Shown here piece by piece: positions 7,115-13,693 of a stretch of DNA of 13,931 nucleotides. The translations under genes and the position numbers were made by a program. The notes below the pieces were generated by a model. That model did not search any database, had not been told where the DNA came from, and saw only the letters and a list, made by a program, of their open reading frames with translations. Positions within the stretch are counted from its first letter, which is position 1. Each line of letters opens with the position of its first letter. The DNA lies in NCBI GenBank assembly GCA_026393955.1, contig JAPKZE010000294.1:1-13931 (forward strand), written 5' to 3'. This stretch comes from Candidatus Aminicenantota bacterium (GTDB taxonomy: Bacteria; Acidobacteriota; Aminicenantia; Aminicenantales; Saccharicenantaceae).

Positions 7115-8461
7115 ATGTCTGAGCGCCGCCCGATCGTTCCCGCCCTGATCCTCCTGGCCCTGGCCGCGTTCCTGGGCTCCTGCTCCACCACGGAGCCGGA
7201 GGTCGTGACCCCCGTCGTGATCCCCGCCGCCTCGATGTCCTACATCGTCCTGGCCTGGAACGACACGGGCATGCATTTCCTCAATTCGACCTATGACAGC
7301 GCGGTCTATCAGCCGCCCTACAACACCCTCTGCGCCCAGGTGGTCAAGCGGGGGGACCCGCCCGAGATCGTGACGGCCGGCGTGACCCTCGAATATTCCA
7401 TCGTCGGCAACACCTATTCCTATGGCAAATCGACCGCGGACCCGAACCCGGTCCGCAATTACGCCCAGTTCTGGGACCACGCGCTGGAGCTGTTCGACGT
7501 GGACCTGGCCCACGACACGGGCCTCAATTTCGCCGATCCGGATGTCCATAACGGTCTCGCCGGGACCATGCTCCTGAAGGGCGAGCGTTTCGAAGCCACG
7601 GGAGTGCCGGTCGTGCCGATCAACGACGCCGGGACCTGGGACCCCTACCAGGTCGCCGAGGTCGTCGTCCGGGACGCCGCGTCGGGCGCCGAGCTGGGCC
7701 GGACGCGGACGATGGCCCAGACCTCCGACGAGATCAATTGCGGCAAGTGCCACGGCAAGACCATCAACGACAAGGAGATCGGTTCCGTCCTGAAGGAGCA
7801 CGACGACGCCCACGAAACGACCTTCGTCGCCGACGGCGTCCCGGTGCTCTGCGCCGAATGCCACGGCAGCCCGATCCTCGGCACGACCGGTCCGGGCTCG
7901 GCCAACAAATACCTGTCCTACGCCATCCATATCTTCCATTACGATCAGACCATCGCTTGCTACGACTGCCATCCGGGGACGACGACCCTGGCCAACCGAA
8001 GCACGGCGCATACGACCGACAACGGCAACTGCACGACCTGCCACGGCAGCCTGACGGACCTCGCCGCCACCATCGCCAACGGGCGCGTGCCCTGGGTGAC
8101 CGAGCCCAAGTGCGTGAACTGCCACACCTTCGTGGCCGAGGTCAACACGGGATCGGATCTCTACCGGAACGGCCTGGGCCACGGCGGCCTCTCGTGCCCG
8201 GCCTGCCACGGCCCGGCGCACGCCCAGGTCCCCTCCAGCAAGGACGCGGATAACTACCAGGCCCTCCAATACCAGGCCAAGGTGATGTCCCTGGGCAGCT
8301 GCAAGGTCTGCCACAGCACCTCGAAGGGCGGCGGCCTCAACGGGGTCGTCGAGGCCCATGGCGGCAGCGTGCCCACGGCCTGCGCCGTCTGCCACACCGG
8401 GCCGATCACGACGACCAATCCCCTTCACTTTCCGCACCGCTTCCAGCAGCGGACCCGTTAA
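7115..8461 (+). CDS. Octaheme c-type cytochrome lipoprotein
   Basis: A 448-residue protein with a lipoprotein signal: basic start (MSERR), hydrophobic core, and lipobox L20-G21-S22-C23. Serine after the cysteine does not resemble an inner-membrane retention signal, so outer-membrane placement is plausible. Residues about 42-205 form a haem-free domain opening with WNDTGMH (48-54). This looks like a variant of the WNDLGMHC-type N-terminal domain I associate with multiheme cytochromes of metal- and anaerobe-associated bacteria. Eight CxxCH haem sites follow at residues 209, 246, 282, 306, 333, 361, 396 and 423. Extra histidines (TAHT, GHGG, EAHGG, LHFPHRF) could be distal ligands. An electron-transfer role across or at the envelope is likely; the partner is unknown. 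A strong GGAAGGAG site stands six bases before the ATG. It is a single-gene unit, divergent from the Tat/DUF operon and convergent with the synthetase gene. Confidence 0.93.
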   Translation: MSERRPIVPALILLALAAFLGSCSTTEPEVVTPVVIPAASMSYIVLAWNDTGMHFLNSTYDSAVYQPPYNTLCAQVVKRGDPPEIVTAGVTLEYSIVGNTYSYGKSTADPNPVRNYAQFWDHALELFDVDLAHDTGLNFADPDVHNGLAGTMLLKGERFEATGVPVVPINDAGTWDPYQVAEVVVRDAASGAELGRTRTMAQTSDEINCGKCHGKTINDKEIGSVLKEHDDAHETTFVADGVPVLCAECHGSPILGTTGPGSANKYLSYAIHIFHYDQTIACYDCHPGTTTLANRSTAHTTDNGNCTTCHGSLTDLAATIANGRVPWVTEPKCVNCHTFVAEVNTGSDLYRNGLGHGGLSCPACHGPAHAQVPSSKDADNYQALQYQAKVMSLGSCKVCHSTSKGGGLNGVVEAHGGSVPTACAVCHTGPITTTNPLHFPHRFQQRTR

Positions 8462-8501
8462 GGGGACAGCCCCCAAAGCGACCGTCCCGCGGCACTGACG
8501 C

Positions 8502-8523
8502 GCCGGGCGGCCAAAGGCCCGGC
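8502..8523. terminator. Hairpin between convergent genes, possible bidirectional terminator
   Basis: GCCGGGC (8502-8508) and GCCCGGC (8517-8523) form a 7-bp all-GC stem with an 8-base loop. It stands 40 bases after the cytochrome stop and 12 bases after the synthetase stop on the other strand. No T-run follows in either direction, so it is not a canonical intrinsic terminator. A smaller GGGG-ACAG-CCCC hairpin begins right after the cytochrome stop (8462). Confidence 0.35.
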
Positions 8524-8535
8524 TCCCTGTCGAGC

Positions 8536-10830
8536 TCAACGGGACATGCGGTCGACGTACATCCTCAGGAAACGCAGGGCCTCGTCCGCCCTGCGGAAGA
8601 CCGGCACGCCGGACCTTTCGAGGTGGTCGGCCAGGGGATCGTAGAGCGGCCCGGAATCGATGTTGACGACGACGGGCTTTCGGGTCGAAAGGAAGATCTC
8701 GATCGTCCGCGAGGCGAAGGCGCCGGGCCGGGCCAGGTCCTCGCCGTGCCCCGCCCCGGCCGGGAGGGTCTGCTGGGCCTTGGTCAGCGGGACATTGGAG
8801 ATGACGGCGCAGTCGACCCCCGGGTCCTCGATGAAGGCCCGGGCGCTGGCCGCGAAGGCGGCATCGTCCGCGACCGGCGTGACGTCGAGCGGGTTGTGGA
8901 CGTCGAGGAGGCGGTCGATGCCGAGCGGCCGCAGGCCGGCCAGGATGCGCTCGTGCGTCTCCGCGGCGAAGCGGGCCAGCTCGAGCCGGCCTGCCTCGCC
9001 GAGGTTGTCGGCCATCATGACGCACTCGAAGCCCGCGTTGCTGATCAGGCCGACCCGCCGGCCCCCGACGGTCCGGCCCTCCAGCCAGGCCAGGCCTTTC
9101 ATGAAGCTCTCGAATTCAAAGAGATCGTCGGCCACGATGGCCCCGGCCTGCGCGCAAACGGCCTTGAAGACCCCGTAGTCGCCGGCCACGGAAGCCGTGT
9201 GGCTCGACGTCGCCGACCGGCCCTCGGGGCTCCGCCCGGCCTTGTAGACCAGGACGTTCCGCCCCGAGGCGGTGATGGCCCGGATGGCCCGGGCGAAGGC
9301 CAGTCCGTCGCCGGGCTTGAAGCCCTCCATGTACACGCAGAAGGTCCGGATGGCGGGATCGTCCTTGAGAAACTCCAGGTAATCGGAGGCCGTCAGGTCG
9401 ATCTGGTTGCCCAGCGACACGGAGTAGACGGGCTCGAGAGACGGCATTTTGCTCATCCGGCAGATCATGAAGGCCCCGCTCTGGCTGATCATGGCCATGG
9501 CCGAGCCGGCGCTCTTCGGGCGCGGCAGCTTGTAGTCGGGGATGAAGAGCGTATCGTAGAGGCCGGGCTTCGAGACGATGCCCAGGCAGTTGCCGCCGTT
9601 GACGACCGGCGTCGTCCGGCCGGTCCGACGGCCCTCGACGAGGAGATCGCGGATGCGGTTCTCGATCGAGGCGCCGCCCTCCTTCTCCCCCATCCCGCCG
9701 GCGATGAGGATGACCGAACGGGCCTTGCCGTGATCGACCAGGTCCTTCATCACGTCATAGCACTGGTCGGCGCCGAGGGTCAGGACGAAGAGGTCGACGG
9801 TCCCTGGCATGGCCTCGACGGAAGGCACGCACGGGCAGCCCTCGATCGACTCCAGCCCCGGCTTGACGACGACCACGTTCGCGGGAGGGAAGCCGCCTTT
9901 GAGGATGTTGTTGAGAATGACGTGGCCGATGTTCATCTTCTCCGACACGCCGATGAGGCCGATCGACCCCGGCTTGAGCAGGTGTCCGACGGCCTCGACG
10001 GGACGGGCGGAGACGGCGGCCTTGGCCCTGGAGAAGCGGCAGACGCCGTCCAGGGGCACCAGCCGGCCGCGGCGTACGACGAACGGATTGACCTCGGCCT
10101 CCTCGAGGACGAACGGGGTGGCCGCCGAAAAGGATGAGAAGGCGGCGGCCAGGTCGCGGAAGCGGAGCAGGGTATCGACCAGGACCTGGGGGGACACGAG
10201 GCCCTTGCGGCCCCGGAACTCGGCGGCCAGCTTGCCGTAGAAGGTCAGGGGCTCCAGGAGGTCCTTCGCCTTCGCCGCGTCCAGGAGATGGGCCGAGGCG
10301 ATGGCCACCGCCCGTCCTTCCTTGAGCCGGGCGTTCATGTACTCGACGTCGAGGCCGCCCGAGCCCATGGTCAGAACCGGCCCGAAGTCCTGGGAGTTGC
10401 GCAGGCCGACGAGGATCTCCGAGCCGAACCCGACATTCTCGAAGGCGACCTTCTCGACGATGAGGAAGCCGCGGACGGATCCCCGGACGGTCTTGCGTTC
10501 GGCCGGGCGGCTGCGGGCGACGACCGTCCGGAGCATGGCCGCGCAGGCCTTCCCTACGGCGGCGGGCTCGGCCTTGGCGAAGGCGACGCCGCCGACGTCG
10601 GACTTGTGGATGACGAGCGGCGAAACGATCTTGACGACGACCTCGGCCGTGCCGAGGGCCCGAAGCTCCCGCCGGCCGGCCTTGCCGCCGGCGGGGACGA
10701 AGAGGTGCCGGGGGGTCGGGAGGCCGGCGTCCTTCAGGATCTCGTAGACTTCCGGCTCGAGCAGGACATTCCGGCCGTCCTTCTCTGCTTTTTCGAGGAC
10801 GCGGACCGTCCGGACCCAGGCGGTCTTCAT
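8536..10830 (-). CDS. ADP-forming acyl-CoA synthetase, single-chain with beta-alpha domain order
   Basis: A 764-residue enzyme that would convert acyl-CoA, ADP and phosphate to acid, CoA and ATP. Residues about 1-265 are the ATP-grasp (beta) half, with SPLVIHKSDVGG; His75 matches the beta-subunit phosphate-relay histidine (about position 71 in archaeal enzymes). After a linker, residues about 280-764 form the CoA-binding and ligase (alpha) half. It opens HLLKPGSIGLIGVSEK and contains ISQSGAFM (448-455) and SSHTASVAG (542-550), whose His544 is the expected phosphohistidine. The more familiar fused form has alpha before beta; here the order is reversed. The ATG overlaps the iorB stop (ATGA), so it is coupled to iorAB. 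Context suggests aryl-acetyl-CoA (indole-, phenyl- or hydroxyphenylacetyl-CoA) as substrate, but acetyl- or branched-chain CoA cannot be excluded. The open frame extends upstream through iorB; that part is spurious. Confidence 0.9.
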   Translation of the reverse strand: MKTAWVRTVRVLEKAEKDGRNVLLEPEVYEILKDAGLPTPRHLFVPAGGKAGRRELRALGTAEVVVKIVSPLVIHKSDVGGVAFAKAEPAAVGKACAAMLRTVVARSRPAERKTVRGSVRGFLIVEKVAFENVGFGSEILVGLRNSQDFGPVLTMGSGGLDVEYMNARLKEGRAVAIASAHLLDAAKAKDLLEPLTFYGKLAAEFRGRKGLVSPQVLVDTLLRFRDLAAAFSSFSAATPFVLEEAEVNPFVVRRGRLVPLDGVCRFSRAKAAVSARPVEAVGHLLKPGSIGLIGVSEKMNIGHVILNNILKGGFPPANVVVVKPGLESIEGCPCVPSVEAMPGTVDLFVLTLGADQCYDVMKDLVDHGKARSVILIAGGMGEKEGGASIENRIRDLLVEGRRTGRTTPVVNGGNCLGIVSKPGLYDTLFIPDYKLPRPKSAGSAMAMISQSGAFMICRMSKMPSLEPVYSVSLGNQIDLTASDYLEFLKDDPAIRTFCVYMEGFKPGDGLAFARAIRAITASGRNVLVYKAGRSPEGRSATSSHTASVAGDYGVFKAVCAQAGAIVADDLFEFESFMKGLAWLEGRTVGGRRVGLISNAGFECVMMADNLGEAGRLELARFAAETHERILAGLRPLGIDRLLDVHNPLDVTPVADDAAFAASARAFIEDPGVDCAVISNVPLTKAQQTLPAGAGHGEDLARPGAFASRTIEIFLSTRKPVVVNIDSGPLYDPLADHLERSGVPVFRRADEALRFLRMYVDRMSR

Positions 10831-11405
10831 GAGCCGAGCGCCGCCTTCTGGCCGAGCGCGAAGGCCTTGAGGTTGGCCTCGAGGACCGGGGTGCCCCGGC
10901 CCCGGAAGAGGGCCTCGATCGTCCCGACCAGGCTGGCCTCCTTCAGGATGAGGAAGGACGAAGCCGCCCCGAGCAGGACGATGTTCTGGGCCTTGACGGT
11001 GCCGGCCTCCTTGGCCAGATTTTCGGAGTCGACGATGACGCTGCGCGGCGCCTTGCGGATGGCCTCGAGGACCTTGTCGACCTCGGGGTAGTCGGGGATG
11101 TTCCGGAAGGGCGTCGAGCTGGTGACGACGATCCCGTCCGGCCGCAGATAGTCGAGATAGCGCAGCGCTTCGAGCGGCTCGACGCTCAGGACCATGTCGG
11201 CCCCGCCCTTGGGGATGAGATCGCTCCAGATCGTCCCGTCCGAAAGCCGCATGTGGGACTGGACGGCCCCGCCCCGCTGGGCCATGCCGTGGACCTCGGC
11301 CTGCTTGAAGAACAGGCCGTCGGCGAGGGCCGCGTGGTCGATGACATAGGCGATGGACAGGATGCCCTGGCCGCCGACGCCCGCGAGGATGATGTCCTGT
11401 TTCAT
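10827..11405 (-). CDS. iorB: Indolepyruvate:ferredoxin oxidoreductase, beta subunit
   Basis: A 192-residue subunit of the pyruvate:ferredoxin oxidoreductase gamma-domain family. It opens MKQDIILAGVGGQGIL, the standard glycine-rich start of IorB. FFKQAEVHGMAQRGGAVQSH is the second hallmark, and VKAQNIVLLGAASSF the third. With IorA it decarboxylates aryl pyruvates to aryl-acetyl-CoA, passing electrons to ferredoxin. The length is normal for the family. The start is supported by an AGGAG site seven bases upstream that overlaps the end of iorA; only three bases separate the iorA stop from the ATG. Its own stop overlaps the synthetase start. This subunit carries no Fe-S motif. Confidence 0.94.
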   Translation of the reverse strand: MKQDIILAGVGGQGILSIAYVIDHAALADGLFFKQAEVHGMAQRGGAVQSHMRLSDGTIWSDLIPKGGADMVLSVEPLEALRYLDYLRPDGIVVTSSTPFRNIPDYPEVDKVLEAIRKAPRSVIVDSENLAKEAGTVKAQNIVLLGAASSFLILKEASLVGTIEALFRGRGTPVLEANLKAFALGQKAALGS

Positions 11406-11408
11406 GGC

Positions 11409-13001
11409 CTAGCTCCTCTTCTTCCGCTGTTCCTGGACGCACTCGCGCACGGCGACGACGACCGACAGCCCGCGGTGGGCGATCTCGTCCTTGATGATCT
11501 GGACGTTCTTGTCGTGGTGCTTGGGCAGGGGCTCGATCGTGCGGATGTGCTCCTTGGCGACGCCCAGGCCCTCGACGAGGCGCAGGAGGCCCGGCCCGGA
11601 CCCGTAGGTCGGCTGCCCCCCGGTCATGGCCGTCGTGGCGTTGTCGAGGATGATGACGGTCATATCGGTGTTCGCCTTGGCCGCGCTGAGAAGCGGTGTG
11701 AGGCCCGAATGGGCGAAGGTCGAATCGCCGATGACCGAAACGGCCGGATAGAGGCCGACGTCGGAGGCGCCGCGGGCCATGCTGATGCTGGCGCCCATGC
11801 AGACGCAGCTGTGGATGGCGTTGTAGGGCGGCAGGGCGCCCAGGGTGTAGCAGCCGATGTCGCTGAAGACGTTCGAACCGGTGACGCCCTCGAGGGCCTT
11901 GTTGAGCGCCTTGAAGCTATCGGCGTGGGGGCAGCCGGCGCAGAGCTGGGGCGGCCGTCCGGCCAGCGGCAGTCCGCTCGCCGGCAGGGAGGCCAGCGGC
12001 TCGCGCCCGAGGGCCCGGCGGACGATGTCGGGCGTCAGCTCACCGGAGGCCGGCAGGGGCCCGCTCATCTTGCCCAGAACGGTCTTGCCGGCGATGCCGA
12101 ACAGCCCTTTGAGCTGCCTCTCGATGAACGGATAGCCGTCCTCGAGGACGAGGATCGTTCCGACGTGGCCGACGAGCTCCCGGATGAGCCTTTCGGGCAG
12201 AGGATAGGTCGAGACCTTGAGGAAGGACGGCGGGGCGGAGTCCGCGGCGACGGCCTCCCGAAAATAGTTATAGGCGATGCCCGAGGCGATGACGCCGAAA
12301 GAGCGGTCCTTGTCGTTGAGCTGCAGGAGGTTGAAGCGCGACTCCTCCGAGAAACGGGTCATCTCGGCCTGAAGGTCGAGGAGCCGGCCGAAGCGCCTCC
12401 GGGCGTTGACGGGCAGAAGGATCCAGTCCTGGCCCGCCCCCTTCTTGAGCTCGTTCGGGGCCCGGGCGTCCCGCGTTTCCACAGCCGAACGGCTGTGCGA
12501 GAGGCGCGTGACGAGGCGCATGAGGACGGGCAGGCCGAAGCGCTCGGACACGTCGAAGGCCTCCCGGGCCATGTCATAAGCCTCCTGGTGGTCGGACGGC
12601 TCGTAACCGGGGATCTGGGCGAACTGGACGTAGTAGCGGCTGTCCTGCTCGTTCTGCGAGCTATGCATGCCGGGGTCGTCGGCGCTGACGACGAGGAAGC
12701 CGCCGTTGGCCCCGGTGATGGCCGAGTTCATGAAGGGGTCGGCGGCCACGTTGAGGCCGACGTGCTTGAAGGAGACGAGGGACCGTTTTCCGGCGAAGGA
12801 GGCGCCGAGGGCCTCTTCGTAGGCGGTCTTCTCGTTCACCGACCAGACGGCCGTGAAGGCCTTGGTCTCCCCGGCCTGCCGCACCAGGTATTCCAGGACC
12901 TCGGACGCCGGAGTCCCGGGATAGGAATAGGCGGCCGACAGGCCGGCGTGGACGGCCCCCAGGGCGACCGCTTCGTCACCGAGCAGGATCTGACGGGGCA
13001 T
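11409..13001 (-). CDS. iorA: Indolepyruvate:ferredoxin oxidoreductase, alpha subunit, lacking the C-terminal ferredoxin domain
   Basis: A 530-residue thiamine-diphosphate enzyme subunit. It opens MPRQILLGDEAVALGAVHAG, followed by AYSYPGTPASE, the pyrimidine-binding domain typical of IorA. CAGCPHA (354-360) and GDSTFAHSG (425-433) with ILDNATTAMTGGQ (451-463) form the TPP/Mg-binding domain. Cys354, Cys357, Cys384 and Cys521 occupy positions like the four ligands of the proximal [4Fe-4S] cluster in this superfamily. IorA usually continues for roughly 80-110 residues into a ferredoxin domain with two more clusters; here the protein ends at RECVQEQRKKRS and iorB starts four bases later. ATG 13001 is supported by an AAAGGAA site five bases upstream and by homology. 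The frame stays open to 13196, but the extra residues look non-coding. First gene of the iorA-iorB-synthetase operon. Confidence 0.93.
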   Translation of the reverse strand: MPRQILLGDEAVALGAVHAGLSAAYSYPGTPASEVLEYLVRQAGETKAFTAVWSVNEKTAYEEALGASFAGKRSLVSFKHVGLNVAADPFMNSAITGANGGFLVVSADDPGMHSSQNEQDSRYYVQFAQIPGYEPSDHQEAYDMAREAFDVSERFGLPVLMRLVTRLSHSRSAVETRDARAPNELKKGAGQDWILLPVNARRRFGRLLDLQAEMTRFSEESRFNLLQLNDKDRSFGVIASGIAYNYFREAVAADSAPPSFLKVSTYPLPERLIRELVGHVGTILVLEDGYPFIERQLKGLFGIAGKTVLGKMSGPLPASGELTPDIVRRALGREPLASLPASGLPLAGRPPQLCAGCPHADSFKALNKALEGVTGSNVFSDIGCYTLGALPPYNAIHSCVCMGASISMARGASDVGLYPAVSVIGDSTFAHSGLTPLLSAAKANTDMTVIILDNATTAMTGGQPTYGSGPGLLRLVEGLGVAKEHIRTIEPLPKHHDKNVQIIKDEIAHRGLSVVVAVRECVQEQRKKRS

Positions 13002-13064
13002 GGGCGTTCCTTTATCGATGGGATGTCGAGGGCTTAGGATACTCACACGGCGCGGAGGGTGACA

Positions 13065-13080
13065 CGCCGCGGCCGCGGCG
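13065..13080. repeat. 16-bp perfect GC palindrome in the iorA leader
   Basis: CGCCGCGGCCGCGGCG equals its own reverse complement. It lies 64 bases before the iorA start and would fall inside the iorA 5' leader if transcription begins at the AT-rich island. It could fold as an RNA hairpin or serve as a protein site; in GC-rich DNA such palindromes also arise by chance. Confidence 0.4.
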
Positions 13081-13127
13081 GCCCGGGTCCCCAAATCTAT
13101 TAAATTTATAAATCCTATGGGTATGGG

Positions 13128-13156
13128 TTGATATTCGCCGGGAACCCCTGTAGAAT
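13128..13156 (+). promoter_or_regulatory. Sigma-70-type promoter of the Rrf2 regulator gene
   Basis: TTGATA (13128-13133) and TAGAAT (13151-13156) are separated by exactly 17 bases; each has one mismatch to consensus. The predicted start is near 13163, giving a leader of about 14 bases that contains the AAGGAG ribosome site (13165-13170). The AT-rich segment about 15 bases upstream could act as an UP element. Confidence 0.72.
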
Positions 13157-13176
13157 GAGACAATAAGGAGCCGGCC

Positions 13177-13626
13177 ATGATCAGACTTTCCACCAAGGGA
13201 CGCTACGGCACGCGGCTGATGCTGAATCTCGCCCGCCACTACGGGAACGGCCACGACGCCGTCATCCTCAAGCACATCTCCGATGACGAGCGGATCTCCA
13301 TCCGCTACCTCGAGCAGATCATCATCCCGCTCAAGATCAACCGGCTGGTCAAGAGCATCCGCGGCGCCGGCGGCGGCTATACCCTGGCCCGCAAGCCCGA
13401 GGACATCAAGCTCAGCGAGATCCTCCACGCCCTCGAGGGCAACTGCTGTCTGGTCGAGTGCATCGAGGACGACACCTACTGCGAGTTCATTGAAACGTGT
13501 CCGACCTTCGACATTTGGAAGCACGCGACCGAGCTCCTCAAAGGCTATTTCGACAGTCTCACCCTCAAGGACGTCATGGTCCAGGCCGAAAAGAAGGACA
13601 AGAAGGCCAAGGCCAAGGCCCGCTGA
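13177..13626 (+). CDS. Rrf2-family transcriptional regulator, probable Fe-S sensor
   Basis: A 149-residue regulator beginning MIRLSTKGRYGTRLMLNLA, the canonical start of the Rrf2/IscR family. A winged helix-turn-helix follows (ISIRYLEQIIIPL, then LVKSIRGAGGGYTLAR with the GGGY wing motif). The effector segment has cysteines at 90, 91, 95, 102 and 108. IscR uses three cysteines and a histidine with similar spacing to hold an Fe-S cluster, so redox or iron-sulfur sensing is likely; the exact ligands and two extra cysteines set it apart from IscR. The C-terminus ends in a lysine/alanine-rich tail (KKDKKAKAKAR), possibly a non-specific DNA-binding extension. It is divergent from iorA, whose product is an oxygen-sensitive Fe-S enzyme, which makes the ior operon its most likely local target. 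No isc or suf genes are visible. Confidence 0.92.
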   Translation: MIRLSTKGRYGTRLMLNLARHYGNGHDAVILKHISDDERISIRYLEQIIIPLKINRLVKSIRGAGGGYTLARKPEDIKLSEILHALEGNCCLVECIEDDTYCEFIETCPTFDIWKHATELLKGYFDSLTLKDVMVQAEKKDKKAKAKAR

Positions 13627-13693
13627 GGCCGCCCCCACTCCCCTTCCTCAGGCTCTTCCCGCGCTCTCCCGAAGGCCTCCGGCCGGAACGGGT

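Larger units (their letters stand above)
13002..13176. promoter_or_regulatory. Divergent regulatory region between iorA and the Rrf2 gene
   Basis: This 175-bp gap contains an AT-rich island (about 13093-13118) in an otherwise GC-rich setting. The island includes the 10-bp palindrome ATTTATAAAT (13104-13113), followed by two tandem TATGGG units (13116-13127) that end at the -35 box of the Rrf2 promoter. GGGTT (13125-13129) and AACCC (13143-13147) make a 5-bp inverted repeat across the -35/spacer. For iorA I find only a weak candidate on the minus strand (GTGTCA, then TATCCT after 18 bases), so its promoter is unresolved. The arrangement suits control of both directions by the Rrf2 protein. Confidence 0.5.

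Noticed and set aside
7022..9025. A minus-strand open frame that continues for about 2 kb upstream of the DUF6599-like protein, across the cytochrome gene and into the synthetase gene.
   Set aside because: It lies antisense to a clear octaheme cytochrome and has repetitive Arg/Gly/Ala/Asp-rich content. High-GC genes often leave one antisense frame free of stops.
8623..10137. A 504-codon plus-strand frame opposite the synthetase.
   Set aside because: Antisense shadow with typical GC-driven composition; the opposite strand carries both catalytic histidines and the domain motifs.
10831..11442. Upstream extension of the synthetase frame through iorB, giving a 968-residue protein.
   Set aside because: The segment overlaps iorB, which has its own hallmark motifs, and is Arg/Gly-rich out-of-frame sequence. 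The synthetase family begins at the ATG at 10830.
13002..13196. N-terminal extension of iorA to an ATG at 13196.
   Set aside because: It would overlap the Rrf2 start and the divergent promoters, the extra residues match no IorA feature, and the ATG at 13001 has a good ribosome site.
13012..13638. A 208-codon minus-strand frame opposite the Rrf2 gene.
   Set aside because: Antisense shadow of a clear Rrf2 protein; Leu/Asp/Val/Gly-rich with no family pattern.
13672..13685. GGCC-TCC-GGCC hairpin between the Rrf2 gene and folD as a terminator.
   Set aside because: Only a 4-bp core stem and no T-run; not distinguishable from GC-rich background.
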